This document shows positions 18,843 through 26,777 of a stretch of 64,000 nucleotides of DNA, piece after piece; the stretch's first letter is position 1; each line of letters opens with the position of its first letter. Made by a program: the position numbers and the translations under genes. Source of the DNA: Viridibacterium sp035456105 (lineage in GTDB: Bacteria > Pseudomonadota > Gammaproteobacteria > Burkholderiales > Rhodocyclaceae); assembly GCA_035456105.1 (NCBI GenBank), contig DATIDV010000022.1, positions 62,001 through 126,000 of the forward strand, given 5' to 3'. Below the pieces are notes generated by a model. The model was not told the DNA's origin, searched no databases, and was given only the letters and a program-made list of their open reading frames with translations.

Positions 18843-19393
18843 CGCAGAGGCTTTATCTCGTGCGCCACGCCGCGGTCGCTGTGCCTGCGGGGGTGTGCTA
18901 CGGGCGCAGCGACGTGCAGCTGGCCGAGCCCGTCGCGGCGCTGGCGCGCAGCTTAAGTCTGGTCTTGCCGCCGGTTATTCCAGTCTTTACCAGTCCGCTA
19001 TCGCGCTGCCTGTTGCTCGCGCAGGCCATCTCCGCATTACCCGTGATTGACCCGCGTCTGGCCGAGATGAATTTCGGCGCATGGGAGATGCAGCGCTTCG
19101 ATGACATCCCGCGGACGCAGATCGACGCCTGGGCGGCCGACCCGCTGGGTTTCCGCGCACCGGGCGGCGAGACGGGCGCTGAGGTCGCCCTGCGCGCGGA
19201 AATGGCACTGGCCGAGATAATCGCGTCCGGTTCGGAAGCGATCATCGTTTCGCATGGTGGGCCGTTGCGTGCGATTCGCGGCAGCCTGCTGGGTTTGCCG
19301 CGCGAGACCTGGCTCGCGCAGGACATTGCGCTCGGCAGCCTGACCGTCCTGAGTAGAAGCGCGGATCAGTGGTGCGCGGAAGTCTCGACCTAG
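18839..19393 (+). CDS. cobC: Alpha-ribazole phosphatase-like histidine phosphatase CobC
   Basis: Histidine phosphatase (184 aa) expected to dephosphorylate alpha-ribazole phosphate or cobalamin phosphate. Visible: LVRHAAV at the N-terminus (the usual RHG is RHA here, but the catalytic His is kept), FTSPLSRCLLLAQ, MNFGAWEMQRFDDI with the acidic residue, and VSHGGPLRAI with the second His. Last gene of the B12 cluster; overlaps cobS by 4 bp. Related phosphatases are hard to separate by sequence, so the name depends on context. Confidence 0.88.
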   Translation: MTQRLYLVRHAAVAVPAGVCYGRSDVQLAEPVAALARSLSLVLPPVIPVFTSPLSRCLLLAQAISALPVIDPRLAEMNFGAWEMQRFDDIPRTQIDAWAADPLGFRAPGGETGAEVALRAEMALAEIIASGSEAIIVSHGGPLRAIRGSLLGLPRETWLAQDIALGSLTVLSRSADQWCAEVST

Positions 19394-19506
19394 GACAGGC
19401 CGCGGATTACGCTCCGCTACCATCCGGGCTGCAGTTGGACGATCACGCCCTGCGCGAGACCGGGAAATCGTAGACAATCCGCCACACGCCCCCTGCCTTG
19501 CCACCC

Positions 19507-20619
19507 ATGCCGACAGAATCACAGAGTTACCTTCCCGACGCGATCGAGCCTGCGCAGCTCCGGCGCGCGCTGGTCATCAAGCTGCGCCATCACGGTGATG
19601 TGCTACTGGCTTCACCCGTGCTGTCTGCGCTCAAGGCCGCGGCACCGCAATGCGAGATCGACGCACTGGTTTTTTCTGATACGGCAGCGATGCTGGCCGA
19701 GCACCCTGCGCTGGCGCAGCTGCACACGCTGGATCGCAACTGGAAGAAGCAAGGCTTGTCAGCGCAGCTTGCTGGCGAGTGGGGCGCGTTCTCGAAGTTG
19801 CGCGCGCGCAAGTACGACATCGTCATTCACCTGACAGATCATCCCCGTGGTGCCTGGCTGGCTCGTCTGCTGGGCCCGCGCTGGTCGGTGGCCCCACAGC
19901 GCAGCAAGCCAGTGAAATGGTGGAAGAACTCCTTCACGCACCTCTATAAAACGGTCGGTGGTGGTCGTCGTCACACGGTCGACACGCATCTCGACGCGTT
20001 GCGGCGCATCGGCATCCAGCCTGAACATGAAGCGCGCAGGCTCAAGCTGGTGCCCGGCGTCGATGCACAAGTGCGCGTGGACACACGCCTTGCCGAGCTG
20101 GGTCTCACAGCAGGCAGCTTCATCCAGTTTCATCCTGCCTCGCGCTGGTTCTTCAAGTGCTGGCCGGTGGAGCTGTGCGCGCAATTGCTTGCGGCTCTCG
20201 TGGCGCGCGGCGAGACCATCGTATTCACGGCAGCGCCCGATGAGCGTGAGAAGAAGATGGTCGACGCGATTCTTGCGCAGGCCAATGTCGGTGATCGCGC
20301 AATCAACCTCTCAGGCCAGTTCTCGCTCAAGGAGCTGGCTGCGCTCACCACGCGTGCAAAGCTGTTTATCGGCGTGGACTCGGCTCCGATGCATATCGCC
20401 GCCGCAGTCGGCACACCTTGCGTAGCGCTGTTCGGCCCCTCCGGTGACAAGGAGTGGGGGCCATGGATGGTGCCCTCCGAAATCGTCACCAGCAATCATC
20501 CGTGCCGACCCTGCGGACAGGATGGCTGCGGCGGCGGCAAGGTGTCGGAGTGCCTGACGACGCTGCCTGCGGATCGCGTGCTTGCGGCCGTCGATCGCGT
20601 GCTGGTGAGCCGCACATGA
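19507..20619 (+). CDS. Glycosyltransferase family 9, LPS heptosyltransferase III-like
   Basis: Protein of 370 aa of the ADP-heptose:LPS heptosyltransferase (GT9, RfaQ-like) family, predicted to act on the lipopolysaccharide core at the inner membrane. Markers: VIKLRHHGDVLLASPVLSAL at the N-terminus, FHPASRWFFKCWP, and the C-terminal FIGVDSAPMHIAAAVGTPCV followed by ALFGPSGDKEWGPW. The ATG at 19507 is used; an in-frame TTG lies three codons before. It overlaps the next glycosyltransferase by 4 bp. Acceptor not deducible. Confidence 0.88.
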   Translation: MPTESQSYLPDAIEPAQLRRALVIKLRHHGDVLLASPVLSALKAAAPQCEIDALVFSDTAAMLAEHPALAQLHTLDRNWKKQGLSAQLAGEWGAFSKLRARKYDIVIHLTDHPRGAWLARLLGPRWSVAPQRSKPVKWWKNSFTHLYKTVGGGRRHTVDTHLDALRRIGIQPEHEARRLKLVPGVDAQVRVDTRLAELGLTAGSFIQFHPASRWFFKCWPVELCAQLLAALVARGETIVFTAAPDEREKKMVDAILAQANVGDRAINLSGQFSLKELAALTTRAKLFIGVDSAPMHIAAAVGTPCVALFGPSGDKEWGPWMVPSEIVTSNHPCRPCGQDGCGGGKVSECLTTLPADRVLAAVDRVLVSRT

Positions 20620-21815
20620 GTGGAGCTGTGCAGCCTGCAGTCAAACTCAAGGCGAAGAAGATTCGCCTCGCGATCGTGCGTAGTCGTTACAACCCGTTTG
20701 GTGGGGCCGAGCGCTTCGTCGAGCGCACGCTGGCCGCGCTGGAAGGCAATGCGATTGACGTCACCTTGATCGCACGCGAGTGGGCAGGGGAATCACAGGA
20801 AGCCGGAAAGAAGTGGCGCCTGCTGACCTGCAATCCATTCCACATCGGCCGTCTGTGGCGCGACAAGGCCTTTGCGCAAGGCGTGCAGCAACTCATGGCG
20901 CGCGAGAAATTCGATCTCGTGCAAAGCCATGAACGCATCCCGGGCTGCGACATCTTCCGCGCGGGCGACGGCGTACACGCCACCTGGCTGTCACTGCGAG
21001 CACGCACGCTTGGCTCACTTGCGCGCTGGGGCCAGTCGATATCGCCATGGCATCGCTATACGCTGGCGGCCGAGGACGAGATGTTCCGCAGCGAGAGGCT
21101 GCGTGCGGTGATCTGCAATTCGGTGATGGTGCGCGAGGATCTGGCGCGACGTTACCCCGATCTCACGGAGCGGCTGCACGTCCTGTACAACGGGATTGAT
21201 CTGGAGCGCTTTCACCTGGGCCTGCGCGCACGAAACCGCGCCGCGCTGCGCGGCGAGCTCGGTCTGGCGGACAGCGTGCCGGTGATCCTGTACGTCGGCT
21301 CCGGCTACGAACGCAAGGGCGTTGGCCCGCTGCTGGAGGCGTTGGCGCGCCCCGAGCTGGCAAGTGCGCATCTGGTGATCGTCGGTAAGGACAAGACGGA
21401 GAAGAGGTTTCAGGCTCTGGCGCGCAAGCTGGGTGTCGCCGAGCGTGCGCATTTCCAGGGGCCGCAGCAGGATGTTGCACGCTACCTCGGCGCGGCCGAT
21501 GTCTTCGCCCTGCCCACCCTTTACGACCCGATGCCCAACGCCGCGATTGAAGCGCTGGCGAGTGGCCTACCACTGCTGACCTCAACGAGTTGCGGCGCAG
21601 CCGAACTCATCCGCCGTCGCGACTGTGGCGTGGCGGTGGATGCACTGGATGTCAGCAGCATTGCTGATGGCCTCGCGCATCTGCTGTCGATGGCCTGCGA
21701 TGCGAAGCAGGTTGATGCGCTGCGCAGCTCGGCGCGCGAAGCGGTCAGTCATCTAGCGCTCGAGGAGATGGCGAACAAGCAGTTGGCTTTGTACAGGCAA
21801 TTGCTTGCGGAGTAG
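20616..21815 (+). CDS. Glycosyltransferase family 4, WaaG-like
   Basis: Protein of 399 aa with a two-domain GT4 fold: N-terminal IVRSRYNPFGGAERFVERTL, middle CNSVMVREDLARRYP and LYNGIDLERFH, then donor-site VGSGYERKGVGPLLEAL, and FALPTLYDPMPNAAIEALA with the E-x7-E type retaining GT motif. This resembles LPS core glucosyltransferase WaaG. ATGA overlap with the preceding heptosyltransferase-like gene supports a two-gene LPS operon. Confidence 0.88.
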   Translation: MSGAVQPAVKLKAKKIRLAIVRSRYNPFGGAERFVERTLAALEGNAIDVTLIAREWAGESQEAGKKWRLLTCNPFHIGRLWRDKAFAQGVQQLMAREKFDLVQSHERIPGCDIFRAGDGVHATWLSLRARTLGSLARWGQSISPWHRYTLAAEDEMFRSERLRAVICNSVMVREDLARRYPDLTERLHVLYNGIDLERFHLGLRARNRAALRGELGLADSVPVILYVGSGYERKGVGPLLEALARPELASAHLVIVGKDKTEKRFQALARKLGVAERAHFQGPQQDVARYLGAADVFALPTLYDPMPNAAIEALASGLPLLTSTSCGAAELIRRRDCGVAVDALDVSSIADGLAHLLSMACDAKQVDALRSSAREAVSHLALEEMANKQLALYRQLLAE

Positions 21816-21821
21816 AAGGGC

Positions 21822-21914
21822 GGAACTCCTTCGGAGGTTCCGCCGGGTCAGGGCTGAGACGTTCCCTACCTGAAGTCGCCTCACGGCGGCTGGCGGAACC
21901 TCCGGAGGAGTTCC
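21822..21914. repeat. Inverted repeat between convergent genes
   Basis: A 23-nt unit GGAACTCCTTCGGAGG... (21822-21844) is repeated in inverse orientation at 21892-21914 with one mismatch; each copy is itself a small hairpin. It lies between the ends of the GT4 gene (+) and corC (-), and may terminate transcription from both sides. Confidence 0.75.
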
Positions 21915-21917
21915 TAC

Positions 21918-22751
21918 CTACCCGCCCACCACAGGCGGAATGCGGTCCACCAGCAAGGTGTGCACGCGGCGGCTGTCGGCGCGCAGCACCTGGAAGCGCA
22001 GGTCTTCGAGTTGCACGATCTCGCCACGCTTGGGCAGGCGGCCAAGGTGGTGAATGATCAGGCCACCGACGGTGTCGGCTTCTTCGCTGCTGAAGGCTGA
22101 GCCGAAGGCAATGTTGAAGTCTTCGACTTCCGTCGTCGCCTTGACGCGGAAACGCCCGGCCTGATCGGCGATTATGTTGTCAGCATCTTCGTCGAAGTCG
22201 TACTCGTCTTCGATGTCGCCGACGATCTGTTCCAGTACATCTTCAATCGTCACCAGACCCGCGACGCCGCCGTACTCGTCCACGATGACGGCCATGTGAT
22301 TGCGGCTGACACGGAACTCGCGCAGTAGCACATTGAGGCGTTTGGACTCGGGGATGAAGACGGCCGGGCGCAGCATGCCGCGCAGATCGAAATCCTCGTG
22401 GCTGGCGCGCAGAAGGTCCTTCGCCAGCAGGATGCCCAGCACATCGTCCTTGTTCTCGCCGATGACGGGGAAGCGCGAGTGGGAGGTTTCGAGTGCGAAG
22501 GAAAGGATGTCGTCGATATCGGCATCGATGTCGATGACATCCATCTGCGCGCGCGGCACCATGACGTCACGCACCTGGATGTCGGCAACATTGATGGCTC
22601 CTTCGATGATGGACAAGGCGTCGGCATCGAAGAGATTGCGCTCGTAAGCGGCGTGCAGGAGCTCGATCAGCTCCTCGCGGTCTTCCGGCTCGCGGGTGAG
22701 GAGGGCGGAGAGACGTTCGAGAAAGGTCGGGCGACTACTGGAGGGGTCCAT
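21918..22751 (-). CDS. corC: CorC/HlyC-family CBS-domain protein
   Basis: Cytoplasmic protein (277 aa) with two CBS repeats (IQVRDVMVPRAQMDVIDIDA onward, then AVFIPESKRLNVLLREF, MAVIVDEYGGVAGLVTIEDV) and a C-terminal CorC_HlyC domain (EADTVGGLIIHHLGRLP, LRFQVLRADSRRVHTLLV). Family members (YbeX/CorC) are linked to Mg2+/Co2+ efflux and to ribosome and envelope functions. In most proteobacteria it directly follows ybeY; here a pectate lyase gene and about 1.8 kb separate them. Confidence 0.92.
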   Translation of the reverse strand: MDPSSSRPTFLERLSALLTREPEDREELIELLHAAYERNLFDADALSIIEGAINVADIQVRDVMVPRAQMDVIDIDADIDDILSFALETSHSRFPVIGENKDDVLGILLAKDLLRASHEDFDLRGMLRPAVFIPESKRLNVLLREFRVSRNHMAVIVDEYGGVAGLVTIEDVLEQIVGDIEDEYDFDEDADNIIADQAGRFRVKATTEVEDFNIAFGSAFSSEEADTVGGLIIHHLGRLPKRGEIVQLEDLRFQVLRADSRRVHTLLVDRIPPVVGG

Positions 22752-22935
22752 AAATGCAGGTTGAAACGAGAAACGTCAGCGCCATCGGTTGGGGCAACTT
22801 CTGGCAGGCGGGGCGCTCACGTTTCGCCTCTCGTCCTAGAGTGGCTGAGGATAACCGAGTTTGGTGATTACTTCTCGAGCCTTGACCATGGCCGCAGCGT
22901 GAACTGACAGGGTGAAGGAACCAAGATTCTGAGTG

Positions 22936-22954
22936 TGTAAGAAGGTGTCCTACA
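22936..22954. promoter_or_regulatory. Operator-like 7-5-7 inverted repeat, copy 1
   Basis: TGTAAGAAGGTGTCCTACA fits TGTARGA-N5-TCYTACA. Same motif as 23336-23354 and 25546-25564. It lies about 500 bp before the first PL3 gene and about 185 bp before the corC start, so it may serve either. Confidence 0.5.
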
Positions 22955-22984
22955 TATATGCCAATCGAAATGTTTGGTTTTGAT

Positions 22985-23039
22985 TGGAAAAAATCATCGA
23001 TCCCATTTTGTCGTGCTGCATAGCAGCGGAGGGATCGAT
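22985..23039 (-). terminator. Intrinsic terminator-like hairpin, minus strand
   Basis: Outer stem ATCGATCCC (22996-23004)/GGGATCGAT (23031-23039) and inner stem GCTGC/GCAGC; on the minus strand it is followed by GATTTTTTCC. It would stop minus-strand transcripts coming from the PL3 side before they reach corC. Confidence 0.65.
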
Positions 23040-23335
23040 CATTGATCTCTGCGAGAAATGGCACTGATGAGCTGCGCTCAACGTCAAAGTTGAACATGGC
23101 CCTAGTTCTGTCAGCAGCGCATCGACCTCTTGAAATCGCCTGTTGCCAAGCCCCGCTGGCTTGTGCGATGCAGCGCGTTGGATGCCTCTCGCTTGACGAT
23201 TTTCGCAAAAATAAAAGAGTTGTTGATAGCGCTGATTTCCTCGAAAGGGCCGAGCTTGATTAAGGTCTTTTCGTGAACCAAAGTTCGGATTCGCCGCAGG
23301 ACGCGGCGTGACTTGTCGGAAATGCACGGGGCTGG

Positions 23336-23354
23336 TGTAAGAAAAATTCTTACA
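23336..23354. promoter_or_regulatory. Operator-like 7-5-7 inverted repeat, copy 2
   Basis: TGTAAGAAAAATTCTTACA, a perfect inverted repeat ending 79 bp before the first PL3 start codon, which is a usual operator position. The inner TAAGA...TCTTA resembles sites bound by NarL/RcsB-type response regulators, though with different spacing. Confidence 0.6.
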
Positions 23355-23433
23355 TTGAGCTTGCCGCTCCAGACGCACAGGCTCTTTCGATCATTTCCGA
23401 GTTTCATCAAAAAACCAACTCAGGAGACACACA

Positions 23434-24465
23434 ATGCTTCGCTTTGCTTTGACTGGTGTAACGCTTGCAATGATCGCTACGGGCGCTTATGCCGCGACGG
23501 ACTATCCCTCCGGCTATACCAAATGCGCTCAGAACACTGGCGCAACCTGTTCCATGAGTGGCACCCACAGTGTCGCCTTGGGCAAGTCCGGCTCCTTCGT
23601 TTATGCAACGAAGACCGGTAGTTTCGCTTGTATTGGCTCTGCGTTCCCGTCGAACAGCTACCCGGAATCGGCATGGTGCTCGGTGGGCGGTAGCTCCACG
23701 CCAACTCCAACCCCGACTCCAACCCCAACCCCAACCCCAACCCCAACCCCAACCCCAACCCCAACCCCAACCCCAACCCCAACCCCAACCCCAACCCCAA
23801 GTGGTGCATGCGTGGCCGGGGCCGTGATTGACGGAGCAACGGTTGATTGTGGCGGCAAGACGCTTGGCACGAGTTGCAGCGGTGATAGTGAATCTCAATC
23901 ACCTGTGATCAGCCTGAAGAACGGCGCCACGATCAAGAACCTGGTGCTGAAAGCCGGTGCAGCGGCCGACGGCGTTCATTGCATCTCAGGTAGCTGCACG
24001 CTGAGCAATGTGGTCTGGGCCGGAGTTTGTGAAGATGCGGCAACCCTGGAGGCTGGTGCTGGCAGTGGCGGGAAGCTGACGATCAGTGGCGGCTCCGGAA
24101 CGGGCGCTGACGACAAGATGTTCCAGCACAATGCTATTGGCGGCACGATCACCATAACCGGGTTCACCGGCGGCACCATGGGCAAGCTCGTTCGTAGCTG
24201 CGGCGATTGCACCGGTAACGGAGGGCCTCGTTACGTCAATATCAGCAACACCAAGCTCACCAGCAAGCCCGGTTCCAGTGTTGTCGGCATCAACAGCAAC
24301 TACGGCGATAAGGCGACGATCCGCACGCTGACGGTCAAGACTGGCTCAAAGGTTTGCGTGACTTATAAGGGAGTCGAGAAGGGCAATGGCTCCTCGTCGT
24401 CGATTGGCGAAAAGTGGAACGACGCCAACTGCGACGTGAAGACGACCGACGTAACCTACAACTGA
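23434..24465 (+). CDS. Secreted pectate lyase, PL3 family, copy 1
   Basis: Protein of 343 aa: signal peptide (FALTGVTLAMIATGAYA), an about 60-aa module with four Cys (GYTKCAQNTGATC, FACIGSAFP, SAWCSV) that is probably carbohydrate-binding, a linker of 17 Thr-Pro pairs, then a PL3 domain. The PL3 part has DGVHC, a CEDAATLEAG motif with acidic residues expected to bind Ca2+, DKMFQHN with the Lys, and LVRSCGDC with the Arg. Predicted to cut polygalacturonate by beta-elimination outside the cell. The catalytic domain is the most divergent of the three copies. AGGAG precedes the ATG; an intrinsic terminator follows. It interrupts the usual ybeY-corC neighbourhood. Confidence 0.9.
   Translation: MLRFALTGVTLAMIATGAYAATDYPSGYTKCAQNTGATCSMSGTHSVALGKSGSFVYATKTGSFACIGSAFPSNSYPESAWCSVGGSSTPTPTPTPTPTPTPTPTPTPTPTPTPTPTPTPTPSGACVAGAVIDGATVDCGGKTLGTSCSGDSESQSPVISLKNGATIKNLVLKAGAAADGVHCISGSCTLSNVVWAGVCEDAATLEAGAGSGGKLTISGGSGTGADDKMFQHNAIGGTITITGFTGGTMGKLVRSCGDCTGNGGPRYVNISNTKLTSKPGSSVVGINSNYGDKATIRTLTVKTGSKVCVTYKGVEKGNGSSSSIGEKWNDANCDVKTTDVTYN
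23698..23799 (+). repeat. Hexanucleotide tandem repeat encoding 17 Thr-Pro
   Basis: 102 bp of near-perfect CCAACC units. Each unit adds one Thr-Pro pair, so slippage changes linker length without breaking the frame. Confidence 0.95.
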
Positions 24466-24520
24466 GTTGTCACTCAGGCATCTCCCGAGCAACTCGGGAG
24501 CATGTCTGGCGGACTCGTTT

Positions 24521-24546
24521 AAACCCCGCACGCGTGCGGGGTTTTT
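24521..24546 (+). terminator. Intrinsic terminator after PL3 copy 1
   Basis: Stem ACCCCGCA/TGCGGGGT around CGCG, followed by TTTTT. A second hairpin, CTCCCGAG/CTCGGGAG, lies just upstream at 24482-24500. Confidence 0.85.
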
Positions 24547-24573
24547 CATGGTGTGGAGGAAGCCGGCGCTTGC

Positions 24574-25062
24574 TCAATGCTCGTCAGTGCGAGGGGCGGC
24601 GAGACGGTCGATATAGGGGTCGGCATAGCCCAGGCGGGCCATTACTTCACGCTCGATCGACTCCATCTCCTCGGCTTGCGCCTCGTCTTCGTGATCATGA
24701 CCACACAGATGGAGCAGGCCGTGCACAACCAGGTGGGCTGCGTGTTCTTCCACGCTTTTATGCTGCTCGTCCGCTTCCTTTTGCACCACCGGCCAGCAAA
24801 GTACGAGGTCACCCATCAGGATCGGCTCGGTCTCGTAGGGGAAGGACAGGACATTGGTGGCGTAGTCACGATTACGCCAGGACAGGTTCAGGGCGCGGCC
24901 TTCGGCGCTGTCGACAAAGCGCAGGGTGAGCGCTGCAGCGCCATTGCCGACGGCGCGAATCCAGCGGACTAGCTGCTGTCGCGTCGGCATGTCGGCCGCG
25001 CGCAGTGCGCGCTGTATGGTCAGATCCAGAGTCCTAACCTGTTCTTTGGTGCTTGGCATCAT
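24574..25062 (-). CDS. ybeY: Endoribonuclease YbeY
   Basis: Zinc-dependent RNase (162 aa) acting in 16S rRNA maturation and ribosome quality control. The metal site H-x3-H-x5-H is present in VVHGLLHLCGHDH, preceded by RNRDYATNVLSFPYE and GDLVLCWPVV, as expected. The first Met is followed by another Met, and either may be used. Usually found as phoH-ybeY-corC; here PL3 genes flank it on both sides and phoH is not in the window. Confidence 0.93.
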   Translation of the reverse strand: MMPSTKEQVRTLDLTIQRALRAADMPTRQQLVRWIRAVGNGAAALTLRFVDSAEGRALNLSWRNRDYATNVLSFPYETEPILMGDLVLCWPVVQKEADEQHKSVEEHAAHLVVHGLLHLCGHDHEDEAQAEEMESIEREVMARLGYADPYIDRLAAPRTDEH

Positions 25063-25634
25063 TCTGTGGCTGGAGTGCTCGCGGCGCTTATCGCATGCAC
25101 CGGATCGGTTGAGAGGCGCGCATGTTCAGACAAAGCAAAGTGGCCGTCAATGCGTTAGTTATTTGCAGCGGTCCAAAAAAATTTCACCACCACAATGCTG
25201 CGACGCAATACGTTCCGCAATGCGGAATGTCGAGGGGGTGATTATTCGAAAACCGTATTTTGGGCGGTCCGGCCGAGTGATCCGGAATCCGGAGTAAAGG
25301 GTGAAAGCCTGTAAACGTCTGCCTCTTCACGGGGGCGCATCCTGTGACCGTTAACTTCGCAGCCTGTTTGGGAAGTTTGGCGCTGCAATAGCGGGCACTG
25401 TCATTAATGTTGTTTCTGCTGAATCACCTTGCGCTGCAACCTTTTAGGCCCAAAAAGCGGGCAGAAATTCGCTTGATTTCGAGTCTCCAATCGTGGAAAT
25501 TGCGCACCTCGCTACCGGAGTTGTGTAGGCGGTGGTGAAGAAGGCTGTAGGAATTCGTCTTACAACGAACCAGATGCAGCCCTGCGGCACATGAGTAGTT
25601 AAGAAGATTCATCTACAAGTTCAGGAGACAAACA
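25063..25634. other. Intergenic region upstream of the second pectate lyase
   Basis: About 570 bp between divergent ybeY and the second PL3 gene, with no credible coding frame and locally higher A+T than the genes around it. It contains the third operator-like repeat (25546-25564) and the short palindrome TTCCGCAATGCGGAA near 25210. I see no recognisable riboswitch. Confidence 0.6.
25546..25564. promoter_or_regulatory. Operator-like 7-5-7 inverted repeat, copy 3
   Basis: TGTAGGAATTCGTCTTACA fits TGTARGA-N5-TCYTACA and ends 70 bp before the second PL3 start codon, nearly the same distance as copy 2 has to its gene. Confidence 0.6.
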
Positions 25635-26723
25635 ATGATTCGCAATGTTCTTACCGGGGTAGCCCTTGCCATGATGGCCAGCGGCGTGTTCGCGGCCACC
25701 GACTATCCTTCCGGCTACACCAAGTGCGCACAAAACACCGGCGCCACCTGCGCCAATAGCGGTACGCACAGCGTTGCCCTGGGCAAGTCCGGTTCGTTCG
25801 TGTACGCCACCAAGACGGGCAACTTCGCCTGCATCGGTTCGGCCTTCCCGTCGAACAGCTACGAAGCCTCGGCATGGTGCTCGGTTGGTCCGTCGGCTAC
25901 GCCAACACCGACCCCGACACCTACTCCAACCCCAACCCCAACCCCAACGCCGACCCCGACCCCGACCCCGACCCCAACGCCTACCCCTACTCCAACGCCA
26001 ACACCAAGCGGCACGATCAACATGACGATCCCGTCCGCAACGTCGACGGTGACGAATTCGGGCACGACGACGGTTTCGTCCGGCTCCACGTATGACGGTG
26101 GCAATAAGCGTATTGGTGTGAAGAACTCCGTGGGCAACTGCACGAGCGAAGGTCAGATCCCCGTTTTCCTGCTGGAAGATGGCGCTACCCTGAAGAACGT
26201 CATCATCGCTGGCGGCACGCCAGGTTCTGACGGCGTGCATTGCAAGGGCTCCTGCACGATCCAGAACGTCTACTGGGAAGATACCTGCGAAGATGCAGCT
26301 TCCAACCTCGGCGCTGGCTCGACCATGACCGTCAAGAACGTCATCATCGCTGGCGCTACGGACAAGGCTCTGCAACACAACAGCAAGAACAGCCTGACGA
26401 CCCTGACCGACTCCTACATTGCCGATACCGGCAAGGTGTGGCGCTCATGCGGTAACTGCACCAACAACGGCGGCCCACGCAAGCTCACGCTCAACAATGT
26501 GAAGGTCGGCAAAGCAGGCTCGATCGCAGGTGCAAACGGCAACTACGGTGACGTGGTCACCATCCGCAAGCTGCAGATCAAGGGTTACAAGTCCGGCAGC
26601 CCGGCAGTGTGCGTCGAGTACAAGGGTATCGAGAAGAACGGTAGCGCCGAATCGCCGAAGATTGGCGAGAAGTGGAATACCTCCGTTTGCAACGTCAGCA
26701 CCTCCGACGTGACGGCTTACTGA
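25635..26723 (+). CDS. Secreted pectate lyase, PL3 family, copy 2
   Basis: Protein of 362 aa with the same layout as copy 1: signal peptide (VLTGVALAMMASGVFA), the four-Cys N-terminal module, a linker of 18 Thr-Pro pairs, and a PL3 catalytic domain with DGVHCKGSC, EDTCEDAASNLGAG, DKALQHN and VWRSCGNC. Very similar to copy 3 over the whole length, so the two arose by recent duplication. The linker uses mixed Thr and Pro codons, unlike the uniform repeats of copies 1 and 3. AGGAG precedes the ATG and a strong terminator follows. Confidence 0.92.
   Translation: MIRNVLTGVALAMMASGVFAATDYPSGYTKCAQNTGATCANSGTHSVALGKSGSFVYATKTGNFACIGSAFPSNSYEASAWCSVGPSATPTPTPTPTPTPTPTPTPTPTPTPTPTPTPTPTPTPSGTINMTIPSATSTVTNSGTTTVSSGSTYDGGNKRIGVKNSVGNCTSEGQIPVFLLEDGATLKNVIIAGGTPGSDGVHCKGSCTIQNVYWEDTCEDAASNLGAGSTMTVKNVIIAGATDKALQHNSKNSLTTLTDSYIADTGKVWRSCGNCTNNGGPRKLTLNNVKVGKAGSIAGANGNYGDVVTIRKLQIKGYKSGSPAVCVEYKGIEKNGSAESPKIGEKWNTSVCNVSTSDVTAY
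25899..26006 (+). repeat. Degenerate repeat encoding 18 Thr-Pro
   Basis: 108 bp, 18 hexamer units with varied third positions (CCAACC, CCGACC, CCTACC), so less prone to slippage than the equivalents in copies 1 and 3. Confidence 0.9.
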
Positions 26724-26749
26724 TCTGTTTGCAGACAGTTGGATATTGC

Positions 26750-26777
26750 AACGGGCGCTTCGGCGCCCGTTTTTTTG
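26750..26777 (+). terminator. Intrinsic terminator after PL3 copy 2
   Basis: ACGGGCGC-TTCG-GCGCCCGT type stem with a stable tetraloop, followed by seven T. Confidence 0.95.

Larger units (their letters stand above)
22752..23433. other. Intergenic region upstream of the first pectate lyase
   Basis: About 680 bp without a credible gene between divergent corC and the PL3 gene. It holds two 19-bp inverted repeats of one type (22936-22954 and 23336-23354) and a minus-strand terminator hairpin (22985-23039). An open minus-strand frame of 142 codons (22950-23378) has no recognisable domain and runs through the terminator. Confidence 0.6.

Noticed and set aside
22950..23378. A 142-codon minus-strand gene between corC and PL3 copy 1
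   Set aside because: It passes through a terminator hairpin and an operator-like repeat, and its composition is not coding-like.
23698..23827. Hexanucleotide repeats in the PL3 genes as a CRISPR-like array
   Set aside because: The unit is only 6 bp with no spacers, it is in frame with the protein, and no cas genes are present; these are Thr-Pro linkers.
23407..23902. Antisense frames reading Gly-Val or Gly-Trp repeats opposite the PL3 linkers
   Set aside because: They are the mirror of the CCAACC repeat and have no start signals or domains.
25240..25330. c-di-GMP (GEMM) riboswitch upstream of PL3 copy 2
   Set aside because: A GTGAAAGCCTGTAAACG stretch looked suggestive, but the tetraloop-receptor and conserved core order are not present.
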